Assembly: GCF_004125265.1 (NCBI RefSeq)
Contig: NZ_RDTE01000003.1
Location: 3,596,001 to 3,660,000 of the forward strand
Length of the DNA stretch: 64,000 nucleotides
Direction of reading: 5' to 3'
Origin: Streptomyces lydicus
Lineage (GTDB): Bacteria > Actinomycetota > Actinomycetes > Streptomycetales > Streptomycetaceae
This document shows positions 51,420 through 59,743 of the stretch, piece by piece. Each line of letters begins with the position of its first letter. The first letter of the stretch is position 1. The notes under the pieces were generated by a model. That model was not told the origin of the DNA. It saw only the letters and a list, made by a program, of their open reading frames with translations, and did no database searches. A program made the position numbers and the translations under genes.

Positions 51420-52175
51420 TCAGGCGTCGAAGTCGTACTCCAGCACGTAGGCGGAGGAGTCGAGGATCATCTCGTTGGCCTCTACCGTGCGCCCGTCCGC
51501 AGTGATGGCCGTGCGACTGATGAGAAGGACGGGTGTGCCCGCCGGGAGGCCCAGCCGGTCGGCCTCCTCCGGCGCCGGCATGCGTGAGCGCACCTCTTCC
51601 CGGAAACGGGCAGGAGCCGAGCCCAGCTCTGCGAGCCGGGCGTACGTCCCACCGGCCCCGGTGTCCGGCTGCGTGATCGCCGAGTCCGCGACAAGGTCGG
51701 CGGGGAGATAGGAGGTGGAGAGGAGCACCGGCTTGCCGTCGAGCACGAACCGGCGGCGCCGGACGGTGACGGCGTCTCCGGGCGCGATGCCCAACCACGC
51801 CGCGACGCCGCCGGATGCCCGCTCCTCGTCGACGGTGACCGCATCCACCACCAGATCGCGCTCGGCGACGTCGGCTGCCCAGACCGACCGCCCTTGACCC
51901 CACTGCTCCCGGGCCAGACGCGGAACACCGCGGCGCCGGATCGGCTGGAAGTCCCGCACGAACACACCGGCACCCTTGCGGGCCTCGGCAAGCCCCTCAG
52001 AGGTGAGAACACCGAGGGCCTGACGTGCCGTCATCCGGGCCACTCCATGCCGGTCCATCAGGTCGTTCTCTCCGGGCAGCCGGTCACCGGGGCGGAACTC
52101 CCCTGCCGCGATCGCCTGCTTCAGCGCGTCGGCGATCCTGCGGTACTTGGGCGACGAGCCCTCCTGTGCGGCCAT
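51420..52175 (-). CDS. GntR/HutC-family regulator
   Basis: A 251-residue repressor. A winged helix at about 8-75 (YRRIADALKQAIAAGEFRPG, ARMTARQALGVL) is followed by a UTRA effector domain (about 95-245). ATG 52175 has GGAGGGAAG at suitable distance; an upstream ATG at 52208 lacks one. It is divergent from a short hypothetical gene, and the spacer carries two identical dyads. The arrangement resembles GntR switches found in Streptomyces genomes and integrative elements, but no integrase is present here. Confidence 0.92.
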   Translation of the reverse strand: MAAQEGSSPKYRRIADALKQAIAAGEFRPGDRLPGENDLMDRHGVARMTARQALGVLTSEGLAEARKGAGVFVRDFQPIRRRGVPRLAREQWGQGRSVWAADVAERDLVVDAVTVDEERASGGVAAWLGIAPGDAVTVRRRRFVLDGKPVLLSTSYLPADLVADSAITQPDTGAGGTYARLAELGSAPARFREEVRSRMPAPEEADRLGLPAGTPVLLISRTAITADGRTVEANEMILDSSAYVLEYDFDA

Positions 52176-52251
52176 GGCGACGCTTCCCTCCTGGCGATCT
52201 CCAGACATCCTAGGGATCTGTTCGAGTAACTACGGCGCCTCCCCCGGAACT

Positions 52252-52329
52252 CAACTTCTCTAGAGAACTAATTGACGCTACGCACTCACTTCGCTTCAAT
52301 GGGTAGCGATCCAACTTCTCTAGAGAACT
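52252..52329. promoter_or_regulatory. Twin GntR operators
   Basis: The 18-bp sequence CAACTTCTCTAGAGAACT occurs twice, at 52252-52269 and 52312-52329, exactly 60 bases apart. Its core TTCTCTAGAGAA is a perfect palindrome. The second copy ends 9 bases before the start of the plus-strand gene, so a bound repressor would block it. GntR binding is inferred from position. Confidence 0.8.
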
Positions 52330-52338
52330 GGAGTCGCC

Positions 52339-52686
52339 ATGATGCCTCCTGCGCGTCCACGCCTGCTTCCCTGGTCAAGTCCGGAAGGGAAGCCGTGCTA
52401 TCTGCTCTCCGAAGGGGACGGCCCCGTCACCCGGCAGGCGAACGCCGTTGAATACGCCCAGCTCGCATCCGGGGAGATCCTCCTGAGGCACGCCCGCGCC
52501 CTCCTCCGCGACAGCCCGACCACGGCACCCGAACTTCGCTTCCTGGCCTGCTGTTTGACGGATGCGCTCGACGACTCGCTGCGTATCAACCGCAGCCGGG
52601 GCGACCGTCTCGGCTGCGGGCACCCGGAGCCCGCCGAGGGTGAGCCGTCGTGGTCGGTCGACGCATTCCCGCCGGGAGTCGGCTGA
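52339..52686 (+). CDS. Hypothetical protein of the GntR switch
   Basis: A 115-residue soluble protein with the visible segments GKPCYLLSEGDGPVTR and EILLRHARALLRDSPTTAPELRFLACCLTDAL, a helical region near 60-85. Similar short proteins sit divergently to GntR genes in many Streptomyces (memory). Function unknown. ATG 52339 or the ATG one codon later; GGAG lies in the spacer right after the operator. Confidence 0.7.
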   Translation: MMPPARPRLLPWSSPEGKPCYLLSEGDGPVTRQANAVEYAQLASGEILLRHARALLRDSPTTAPELRFLACCLTDALDDSLRINRSRGDRLGCGHPEPAEGEPSWSVDAFPPGVG

Positions 52687-52760
52687 GGAGCCCACCCGAA
52701 CACCGCCTCTTGGCCGCTTCCGTACGTTTGCGCGGATCTGTGGCGGGTTACTGTCGCGAC

Positions 52761-54227
52761 ATGGTGTCCGAGCGCAGTGCGGCTGTCCCTGCGGGGGCCG
52801 AGGTTCTTGTTGCGTCCAATCGCGGGCCGGTCTCGTACGGCCTGACGGAGGACGGCACGCTCACCGCCAAGCGGGGCGGGGGCGGGCTGGTGTCCGGGCT
52901 GTCGGCCATCGGGCCCAATGCTGACGCGGTGTGGGTGTGTGCGGCGCTCGGGGACGGGGACCGGGAGGCTGTGCGGCGGACGGGTGGTGCGCTGGAGCCG
53001 GGGGACACCGGCGGGCAGCGGGTGCGGATGCTGGACATTCCGGCCGAGGTTCATGCCGCCGCCTACAACGGCATCGCGAACTCCGTGCTGTGGTTCGTCC
53101 ACCACATGCTGTACCAGACGCCGCTGGAGCCGGTCTTCGACGCGGAGTTCCGGGCGCAGTGGGCGTCGTACGAGGCCTACAACCGCGCCTTCGCCCAGGC
53201 GCTCGCCGACGAGGCCGCCGAGGGGGCGGCGGTGCTGGTGCAGGACTACCACCTCTCCCTGGCCCCGGGGATGCTGCGGGCGCTGCGGCCCGACGTACGG
53301 ATCGCCCATTTCTCGCACACGCCATGGGCCCCGCCGGAGTACTTCCGGATACTGCCGGACGACATCGCCGAGCAGCTGCTGCGGGGGATGCTGGGCGCCG
53401 ACCGGCTGGGGTTCCTCACCCACCGCTGGGCGAACGCGTTCCGTGCCTGCTGTGACGAGGTGACCGGCGGCACCGGGAGCACCCGGATCGGTGTGCACGG
53501 GCTCGGGGCGGATGCCGGGTTCCTGCGTGAGCGGTCGCAGCAGGCGGACGTCCAGGAGCGGCTGGCCGCCCTGCGGGAGCAGATCGGTACGGGACCCGAC
53601 GGGACGGCGCGCAAGACCGTCGTCCGGGTGGACCGGACCGAGCTGTCGAAGAACATCGTGCGGGGCCTGCTCGCCTACCGCGAGCTCCTGGCCGGACACC
53701 CGTCGTGGCACGGGCGTGTCGTGCATGTCGCCTTCGCCTATCCCTCGCGCCAGGACCTGGCCGTCTACCGGGAGTACACCGCGCAGGTCGGACGGCTCGC
53801 CGAGGAGATCAACGCCGAGTACGGCACGGAGAGTTGGCAGCCGGTCGTGCTGCATGTGAAGGACGACTTCGCACGCTCGCTGGCCGCGTACCGGCTGGCG
53901 GACGTGGCGCTGGTCAACCCGATCCGGGACGGGATGAACCTGGTCGCGAAGGAGATCCCGGTGGTCTCCGACCAGGGCTGTGCGCTGGTGCTCTCCCGGG
54001 AGGCCGGGGCGCACGAGGAGCTGGGCAAGGACGCCCTCACGGTCAATCCGTACGACGTCAGCGAGACCGCGCGGGTGCTGCACGAGGCGCTGACGATGGA
54101 GGCCTGGGAACGCGGCGAGCGCACGGCGCGGCTGGCCGCTGCCGCTACGGCGCTGCCGCCGGCGCAGTGGTTCCTGGAGCAGTTGCGGGCGCTGAGGGAG
54201 ACCACCCCTAAGCGGGACACCCCCTGA
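52761..54227 (+). CDS. otsA: Trehalose-6-phosphate synthase
   Basis: A 488-residue GT20 enzyme that makes trehalose-6-phosphate from a nucleotide-glucose and glucose-6-phosphate. The N-terminal VLVASNRGPVSY, the GGGGLVSGL loop, VQDYHLSLAPGML and NPIRDGMNLVAKE are family landmarks, and the length is normal. ATG 52761 (a GTG lies one codon on). The matching phosphatase otsB lies 1.3 kb downstream on the other strand, beyond a membrane-protein/regulator pair. Confidence 0.95.
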   Translation: MVSERSAAVPAGAEVLVASNRGPVSYGLTEDGTLTAKRGGGGLVSGLSAIGPNADAVWVCAALGDGDREAVRRTGGALEPGDTGGQRVRMLDIPAEVHAAAYNGIANSVLWFVHHMLYQTPLEPVFDAEFRAQWASYEAYNRAFAQALADEAAEGAAVLVQDYHLSLAPGMLRALRPDVRIAHFSHTPWAPPEYFRILPDDIAEQLLRGMLGADRLGFLTHRWANAFRACCDEVTGGTGSTRIGVHGLGADAGFLRERSQQADVQERLAALREQIGTGPDGTARKTVVRVDRTELSKNIVRGLLAYRELLAGHPSWHGRVVHVAFAYPSRQDLAVYREYTAQVGRLAEEINAEYGTESWQPVVLHVKDDFARSLAAYRLADVALVNPIRDGMNLVAKEIPVVSDQGCALVLSREAGAHEELGKDALTVNPYDVSETARVLHEALTMEAWERGERTARLAAAATALPPAQWFLEQLRALRETTPKRDTP

Positions 54228-54229
54228 AC

Positions 54230-54310
54230 TTTTTCTGAAGCCTGCTTCCGCCCCCGCACCTGCCTGATGCCTCTTTCTGAAGCCTCTTCCTGAAGGGCCT
54301 TTCTGAAGAC
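54230..54310. repeat. TTTCTGAAG repeats after otsA
   Basis: TTTCTGAAG or TTCCTGAAG occurs four times in 80 bases past the otsA stop. Adjacent copies can form short stems (CTTC against GAAG), so a weak termination or processing region is possible. The remainder to 54449 shows no further feature. Confidence 0.7.
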
Positions 54311-54449
54311 TCTTCGGCGATGGCCGTCGTGGCGGCGGGCCCCGTGGTGACGTGGGCTCGGATCAGCCGCGGCGGCGCGGACACCCGGCGCCGACGGGTA
54401 GCGCCGCGACACACCAGAAGCTGACGCCCTGTTGACGAACCCGGGCACG

Positions 54450-54473
54450 GGAAACTAGTTTCCTCTCAGGAAA
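54450..54473 (+). promoter_or_regulatory. Operator candidate GGAAACTAGTTTCC with overlapping dyad
   Basis: A perfect 14-bp palindrome GGAAACTAGTTTCC (54450-54463) overlaps a second dyad TTTCC-N5-GGAAA (54459-54473). It lies 38 bases before the gene at 54512. A likely binding site for the winged-helix regulator encoded as second gene of the operon. Confidence 0.65.
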
Positions 54474-54511
54474 ATGGTTCTGCTGGAGCAAGATATTCCG
54501 AGGAGACAACC

Positions 54512-55066
54512 ATGGCGTCAACGTCATCGCAATCCGGCCCCACGGGCCCCCGCCCCTCGGCGGAGGAGGCAGCCCGCGCACTGAGCGACATCGACCGGAA
54601 CCGGGAGCAGGTGCCGGGCTCGGCCACCAACTCCCGTTGGGTGTATGTGGTGTTCGGTGTCGTGTTCGGCGCGCTCTTCGCGGCTCCCGACTACTTCGGG
54701 GAGGAGGCGGCCGCCTGGTCCTCGGCGGCCTACGGGGTGCTCGGCGTCGGCTATGTCGTGCTGCTCAACACCCGTAAGGGCTCGGCTGCGCTGGGCCAGC
54801 CCGTCCGGGTGCGCAGGCAGGAGATTTCCGGGTCATTCCGCGGTTACGCGCTGGCCACGCTGCTTGTCGTACTCCTGGCCGGCTTCGCCCTCCAGTTGCT
54901 GCAGCCGCACTGGTCCCTCGACGTGCCGTACTGGCGGACCGCGGTGGGCGTGGTGGGCGGCGGTGCCCTGGCCCTGTTCGGGCAGAGCTGGCAGCGGTCG
55001 ATGCTCTCGGCGGGCGTGCGCGGAAGCCGGCGCACAGGGACGAGCGTCCTCGATGGCACACGCTGA
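54512..55066 (+). CDS. Four-TM hypothetical membrane protein
   Basis: A 184-residue membrane protein. A polar N-terminus (PSAEEAARALSDIDRNREQV) precedes four helices at about 43-60, 68-86, 108-128 and 140-158. ATG 54512 follows GAGGAGA. Pairs of such membrane proteins with short winged-helix regulators are common in Streptomyces; role unknown. The stop overlaps the regulator start by 14 bases. Confidence 0.75.
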   Translation: MASTSSQSGPTGPRPSAEEAARALSDIDRNREQVPGSATNSRWVYVVFGVVFGALFAAPDYFGEEAAAWSSAAYGVLGVGYVVLLNTRKGSAALGQPVRVRRQEISGSFRGYALATLLVVLLAGFALQLLQPHWSLDVPYWRTAVGVVGGGALALFGQSWQRSMLSAGVRGSRRTGTSVLDGTR

Positions 55067-55373
55067 CTTCGACCCCGTACTCCTTGACCCCACCCGGCTG
55101 ACGATCGTGTCGCTGCTCGCGGGCGCGCAGTGGGCCGAGTTCGGCTGGGTGAAGGAGTCGGCGGGGCTCTCTCCCTCCGCCCTGTCCAAACAGATCAGTA
55201 CGCTGCAGTCGCACGGGTACGTCGAGGTGCGCAAGGGGTACGTCGGCAACCGCCCCCGCACCTGGGTGAACCTCAGCGACAGCGGACGGTCCGCGCTGGA
55301 GGCGCACGCGGCGGCGCTGCAGCGGATCGTCGAGGAATCACGGCGTACGGCGAGCGCGGATGGTGACCGATGA
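55053..55373 (+). CDS. Winged-helix transcriptional regulator
   Basis: A 106-residue one-domain regulator (ArsR/MarR-like winged helix). Landmarks are LDPTRLTIVSLLAGAQWAEF and the recognition helix SPSALSKQISTLQSHGYVEV, followed by the wing VGNRPRTWVNLSDSGR. ATG 55053 overlaps the upstream gene, so the two are coupled. It probably represses its own operon through the dyads at 54450-54473. Confidence 0.88.
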   Translation: MAHADFDPVLLDPTRLTIVSLLAGAQWAEFGWVKESAGLSPSALSKQISTLQSHGYVEVRKGYVGNRPRTWVNLSDSGRSALEAHAAALQRIVEESRRTASADGDR

Positions 55374-55418
55374 CCGGTGACCAGGTGACTGGTGACCGGT
55401 GACCGGTGACCGGTGACC
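55362..55418. repeat. 7-bp tandem repeat GGTGACC
   Basis: The unit GGTGACC and close variants repeat about seven times starting at the regulator stop. Non-coding except for the last codons. Bases 55419-55491 to otsB are featureless. Confidence 0.9.
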
Positions 55419-55491
55419 TGAGCCGGAGGGCTTCTGGCGCAGGGCACCAGGGGCTCTCGCTGCCCCTGTCCCCCTGCCCCTTCCCCCCTGA

Positions 55492-56388
55492 CTAGTCCAG
55501 CCGGTCGGCCAGGGCGGCGAGCAGGGCGACGACGCCGGTCGGGCCGTCGACCACCAGGTCGGCGCGGTCGGCCAGCTCAGCGACCTCGTTGCTGCCGCTG
55601 CACACCAGGACGCCGCCCAGGCCGTCGGAACGCAGCTTCTCCACGGCGGCGAAGGCCGCCAGGTCGCCCAGGTCGTCACCGGCGTACAGGACGGTGGTGG
55701 CACCGGTCTCGCGGACCCAGTCGGCCAGGGCGACGCCCTTGTCCATGCCCGGCGGGCGGAGTTCCAGGACGAGGCGGCCCGGTTCGACGATCAGGCCGTG
55801 GCGTTCGGCGAGCGCGGTGAGCGGGCCGCGCAGCTGGTCGAAGGCGCCCTGGGGGTCGGTGGCGCGGCGGGTGTGGACGGCGATGGCGCGGCCACCCTTG
55901 CGCTCGATGGCGGTCTCGATCCAGGTGCCGTGCCAGACGCCGGAGGCGTCCAGGACACCGGGGAGCTCGGCCTGTATGGCGGCGATGCCGGGGGGCGGAG
56001 CGGGTGCGTGGACGGTGCCGGTGGCGGCTTCCCAGCGCTCGGCGCCGTAGTGGCCGAGGACGGTGAGACGGTCCAGGCCCGGGGCCTCGGCGAAGCCGCC
56101 GAGGCGGACCGCGACGGTGGCCGGGCGCCCGGTGATCACCGTGGCGGCGCGCAGCCGGGGCGCCAGGCGGCCGAGGGCGGCGACGGCGCCGTCGTGGGCG
56201 CGGGCCTTCTCCGGGTCGGGGACGATATCGGCGAGGGTGCCGTCGAAGTCGAGGGCGATGACGGCGCGTTCCGGGTGGGCCAGCAGCGCGGCGAGGCCGT
56301 CACGGCCGGCAGCGGTGCGCGGGGTCGGTACGGATCCGGGTCCGGGGGTCGGCTGGGAGTGCGGCGCGGCGTTCGGGGGGCTGCCCAT
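55492..56388 (-). CDS. otsB: Trehalose-6-phosphate phosphatase
   Basis: A 298-residue HAD-family phosphatase that removes phosphate from trehalose-6-phosphate. Motif I is ALDFDGTLADIVPDP near residues 44-58, the motif II region is VITGRP, and motif IV is YAGDDLGDLAAF near 255. The cap domain lies between. An N-terminal Pro-rich tail of about 30 residues is extra. Convergent with the regulator gene. Works with OtsA, encoded 1.3 kb away. Confidence 0.95.
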   Translation of the reverse strand: MGSPPNAAPHSQPTPGPGSVPTPRTAAGRDGLAALLAHPERAVIALDFDGTLADIVPDPEKARAHDGAVAALGRLAPRLRAATVITGRPATVAVRLGGFAEAPGLDRLTVLGHYGAERWEAATGTVHAPAPPPGIAAIQAELPGVLDASGVWHGTWIETAIERKGGRAIAVHTRRATDPQGAFDQLRGPLTALAERHGLIVEPGRLVLELRPPGMDKGVALADWVRETGATTVLYAGDDLGDLAAFAAVEKLRSDGLGGVLVCSGSNEVAELADRADLVVDGPTGVVALLAALADRLD

Positions 56389-56623
56389 GGCGCCGACCCT
56401 ACCGGCGCGCTGCGGGCGGCGGGGGCACCTCCGCGAGGCCCGGGCAGGGTGTACGGGCGCACCAGGACGGCGCGGTGGGCGCCCGGGGCAGCTGGGCAGG
56501 GGCGGGCACTCGGGTCAGGGGGCATCCGTATCAGCGGCAGGCGCCCGCCCGCATCGGCGGCAAGCGTCCGCGTCAAGCACCTTCGTCAGCCGCCGGCGGC
56601 TACGTCAGCGGTGGGCGCTGGCG

Positions 56624-56968
56624 TCAGCGGCGGGCGCGGCGGGCGTCACGGACGCGGCGCAGGCGGTTGACCGTGACCGGGTCGTGGGCGAGCGCCCTGG
56701 GGTCGTCCAGCAGGGCGTTGAGGAGTTGGTAGTAGCGGGTCGGGGAGATGCCGAGCTGTTCGCGGATGGCGCGCTCCTTGGGGCCGGGGCCCGGCCAGGA
56801 GCGGCGCTCGACGGCGAGCACCGCCTCGTCCTGGGCGGTCAGCCCCGCGGCGCCCGCCCCTTCCGGGCCCGCCGCCCCTTCCGGGCCGCCCGTCCCTTCC
56901 GGGCCGCCCGTCTCTTCCGGGCCGCCAGTGGCTTCCGCGCCGCCCGTGCCTTCCGTACCGCCTGTCAT
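56624..56968 (-). CDS. DUF3263 protein with Gly-Glu-Pro repeat tail
   Basis: A 114-residue protein. The C-terminal 70 residues (AQDEAVLAVERRSWPGPGPK, SPTRYYQLLNALLDD) match DUF3263, a short actinobacterial family that looks like a helix-turn-helix. The N-terminal 40 residues are GGPEGTGGPEG-type repeats encoded by 18-base repeats. Start taken at ATG 56968; GTG 56971 is adjacent. The 235 bases before otsB are low complexity. Confidence 0.82.
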   Translation of the reverse strand: MTGGTEGTGGAEATGGPEETGGPEGTGGPEGAAGPEGAGAAGLTAQDEAVLAVERRSWPGPGPKERAIREQLGISPTRYYQLLNALLDDPRALAHDPVTVNRLRRVRDARRARR

Positions 56969-57143
56969 CACGCTTCCACGATAAGCGCACGGTCGGACCG
57001 GGACCGGCCCCTCGCCCCGGCCTGACCGGGACGGCCCACCGGCCGGGGACAGCCCACCGGGCCAAGCCCGTCCGCCGGCCCTTCCGTCGGCCCCTCCGCC
57101 GGCCCGGCCCCGCCCGCGAGTCCGCGCATCCGCGCCGCCACCG

Positions 57144-58412
57144 TCATTCGCCGGTGTTGTCCGCCGCGTCCGCGGTGTTCTGGATGTCGGTGAGCACCCC
57201 GGCCGGGTTGCCGTGGGGGTCGACCGCGGCGCCCATCTTCGCCTTGACCGTCTTGGAGATCAGCGGCCAGGAGGTCTTGTTCGCCGGGTAGAACTCGGCG
57301 TTGGGGAGCTGCTGGAGGAAGCCGTGCAGCTTGGTGTACTTGTCGTCGGCCTGCATCGCCTCGGAGGCGGAGGTGGTGACCGGCAGCAGGCCGTAGTCGC
57401 CGGAGAACTTCTCGACGTTCTTGTCGCTGTAGACGAAGTCGAGGAACTTGCCGACCTGGGTGCGGTGGCCGCCCTGCTTGAACGCCATCATCCAGTCGGC
57501 GACGCCCATGGTGGCCTTGGCCTTGCCGTTGGTGCCGGGCAGTTCGACGCTGCCGTAGTCGATGCCCTTGGCCTCGGCCTGCTTCATCAGCGTGGGGTGG
57601 CCGTTGAGCATGCCGACCTTGCCGTCGGCGAAGTCCTGGAAGGCGTCCTTGCGGTTGAGCTTGGCCGGGTCGGTGCCGGTCAGGCCCTTGTCGACGAGGT
57701 TTTCCTTCAGCCAGTCGAAGGTCTTGACGTTCTCCGGCGAGTCGATCGTGTACTTGCCGATGCTGTCGGTGTAGCCGCCGCCACCGCTGAGCATCCACTG
57801 CATCGTCTCGGCCTGGGTCTCCTCCGGGCCGAGCGGCAGCGCGAAGGGCATCTCGACGCCATGGGCCTTCAGCAGCTGGGCATCGCGGGCTATGTCGTCC
57901 CAGTTCTGCGGCGGGGAGGTGATGCCGGCCTGGGTGAACAGCTTCTTGTTGTAGAAGAGCCGCCGGGTGCTGGCGCCGAAGGGCATGCCGTACTGGATCC
58001 GCTTGTATTCGCCGGCCTCCGCGAGGGAGGGGGTGAAGTCGGCCTGGGTGGTGACGTTGAGCAGCTTGTCGACGCCGTAGAGCTGGCCCTTGGCGGCGTA
58101 GTCGGCGTAGGCGCCGATCTGGGCGAGGTCGGGTGCGTGGCCGGCCTTGACCAGGTCCTCGACCTTCTTGTCGACGTCCGTCCAGCTGTAGACCTCGACA
58201 TCGATCTTGGTGCCGGGGTGCTTCTTCTCGTAGGCGCGGGCGAGCTCGTCCCAGTAGTGCCGGGAGCTGTTGGACTGACTGTCGCCGTAGTCCGCCGCGA
58301 TCAGTTTGAGAGTGACGTCGTCGCCGCTACCGCTGCCGCTGCCGCAGCCGGTAAGAGTCAGCGTCATGGTGGTGGTGATGACCGCCGCCAGGCTCAAGTA
58401 CCGCCGCTGCAC
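57144..58412 (-). CDS. Sugar ABC transporter substrate-binding lipoprotein
   Basis: A 422-residue carbohydrate-binding lipoprotein (family 1 solute-binding). The signal helix ends in the lipobox LTGC at about residue 23. Binding-domain landmarks are VEVYSWTDVDKKVEDLVKAG, DLAQIGAYADYAAKGQL and QNWDDIARDAQLLKAHG. No permease genes are adjacent. Its promoter region has a DasR-like box, and the divergent genes are GlcNAc kinase and deacetylase, so an amino-sugar or chitobiose-type ligand is likely. GTG 58412. Confidence 0.9.
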   Translation of the reverse strand: MQRRYLSLAAVITTTMTLTLTGCGSGSGSGDDVTLKLIAADYGDSQSNSSRHYWDELARAYEKKHPGTKIDVEVYSWTDVDKKVEDLVKAGHAPDLAQIGAYADYAAKGQLYGVDKLLNVTTQADFTPSLAEAGEYKRIQYGMPFGASTRRLFYNKKLFTQAGITSPPQNWDDIARDAQLLKAHGVEMPFALPLGPEETQAETMQWMLSGGGGYTDSIGKYTIDSPENVKTFDWLKENLVDKGLTGTDPAKLNRKDAFQDFADGKVGMLNGHPTLMKQAEAKGIDYGSVELPGTNGKAKATMGVADWMMAFKQGGHRTQVGKFLDFVYSDKNVEKFSGDYGLLPVTTSASEAMQADDKYTKLHGFLQQLPNAEFYPANKTSWPLISKTVKAKMGAAVDPHGNPAGVLTDIQNTADAADNTGE

Positions 58413-58549
58413 CGCTGTTTACCGCCCTTTGTTCTGAAAATCCGTGCTTGCCGGGGCGTCCCGCCCCCGCCGTCCGTGGGGTCCCCCTCCAACGGCAGGA
58501 ACAGCGGGCCGGGCCCGCGTTCTTTAACGAGTCTCCCCCGCGCCCTTTA

Positions 58550-58565
58550 CAAGGTCTACACCACC
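58550..58565 (-). promoter_or_regulatory. DasR-like site (weaker)
   Basis: CAAGGTCTACACCACC matches the DasR consensus ACTGGTCTAGACCACT at 11 of 16 positions, including GGTCTA and ACCAC. It lies 138 bases upstream of the sugar-binding lipoprotein gene. Confidence 0.55.
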
Positions 58566-58734
58566 CCCCGTTTACGAAGACGCAGGTCGTGGGGCACTTC
58601 CCTCAGCCCCCTCGGGCGGTCCCGTCAGGCAGCTCCCTCAAGCACCCCTTTCGGGCAGTCCTTTCGGGCGGCCCCTCCGGGCGGCTCCTCCGGGCGGCTC
58701 CTCAGGGCGGCTCCTCAGGGCGATCCGATCGGCG

Positions 58735-58750
58735 AGTGGACTAGACCTTT
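58735..58750 (+). promoter_or_regulatory. DasR-responsive element of the nagK-nagA operon
   Basis: AGTGGACTAGACCTTT matches the palindromic DasR consensus at 13 of 16 positions, with an intact CTAGACC centre. It ends 27 bases before the kinase start, a repressing position. DasR responds to GlcN-6-P, the product of NagA. Confidence 0.75.
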
Positions 58751-58777
58751 CAGGGCGGATCGCGCGAAACTGTTCCC

Positions 58778-59743
58778 GTGAGACACGTCATCGCCCTCGA
58801 TGTGGGCGGCACCGGTATGAAGGCCGCCCTCGTAGGGGTGGACACGGCGCCTTCCGGGGAGACCGCCACCGGTCCTCCCGTGCTGCTGTACGAGGCGCGG
58901 CGCCCCACCGGCCGGGAGCGGGGCCCCGAGGCGGTGGTCGAGGCCGTCCTGGGCTTCGCCGCCGAGCTGCGTGACCTCGGCGCGGCCCGCTTCGGCGTCC
59001 CCGCCGAGGCGGCCGGTGTCGCCGTCCCCGGCATCGTCGACGAGCGCTCGGGCACCGCCGTCTACGCCGCGAACCTCGGCTGGCGGGACGTACCGATGCG
59101 GGCGCTGCTGTCCGAACGGCTCGGCGGGGTGCCGGTCGCCCTCGGCCACGACGTCCGCGCCGGCGGGCTGGCCGAGGGCCGGATCGGCGCCGGACGGGGC
59201 GCCGACCGGTTCCTGTTCGTCCCGCTGGGCACCGGGATCGCGGGCGCCATCGGCATCGGCGGCCGGATCGAGGCCGGTGCACACGGCAGCGCGGGAGAGA
59301 TCGGCCACATCGTCGTACGGCCCGGTGGACGTGTCTGCGGCTGCGGTCAGCGCGGTTGTCTGGAGACGGTGGCCTCGGCCGCCGCGGTCGGCCGGGACTG
59401 GGCGGCGGTCTGCAAGGACCCGCAGGCCGGCGCGGCGGACGCGGCCAAGGCCGTGGAGTCCGGCGACGAACGGGCCCGCGCCGTCTGGCAGAACGCCGTG
59501 GACGCCCTCGCCGACGGCCTGGTCACCGGGCTCACCCTGCTCGACCCGCAGACCCTGATCATCGGTGGCGGGCTCGCCGAGGCGGGCGACACGCTGTTCA
59601 CACCTCTGCGGGAAGCGGTCCGCCGCCGCGTTACGTTCCAGCGGCTCCCCTCGATCGTTCCGGCGGCCCTGGGGGATGCCGCCGGGTGCCTGGGCGCAGG
59701 CCTGCTCGCCTGGGATCTTCTCTCCACGGAGGTAACCGCCTGA
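58778..59743 (+). CDS. nagK: ROK-family sugar kinase, probable GlcNAc kinase
   Basis: A 321-residue ROK kinase. The ATP loop is LDVGGTGMKAALVG (residues 7-20). The active-site Asp is in LGHDVRAGGLAEG, and the ROK zinc motif reads CGCGQRGCLE near 188-197. Directly coupled to nagA (stop and start share TGATG), so GlcNAc is the likely substrate, phosphorylated to GlcNAc-6-P. GTG 58778. Controlled by a DasR-like box. Confidence 0.9.
   Translation: MRHVIALDVGGTGMKAALVGVDTAPSGETATGPPVLLYEARRPTGRERGPEAVVEAVLGFAAELRDLGAARFGVPAEAAGVAVPGIVDERSGTAVYAANLGWRDVPMRALLSERLGGVPVALGHDVRAGGLAEGRIGAGRGADRFLFVPLGTGIAGAIGIGGRIEAGAHGSAGEIGHIVVRPGGRVCGCGQRGCLETVASAAAVGRDWAAVCKDPQAGAADAAKAVESGDERARAVWQNAVDALADGLVTGLTLLDPQTLIIGGGLAEAGDTLFTPLREAVRRRVTFQRLPSIVPAALGDAAGCLGAGLLAWDLLSTEVTA

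Larger units (their letters stand above)
58413..58777. other. Divergent amino-sugar promoter region
   Basis: The 365 bases separate the sugar-binding lipoprotein gene and the kinase-nagA operon. They contain two DasR-like boxes, listed separately, and a 13-base repeat (GGGCGGCTCCTC and variants, four copies, 58665-58722). No gene seen. Confidence 0.7.

Noticed and set aside
52175..52686. Integrative element (pSAM2-like) suggested by the GntR gene
   Set aside because: No integrase, excisionase, Rep or transfer genes and no tRNA attachment site nearby.
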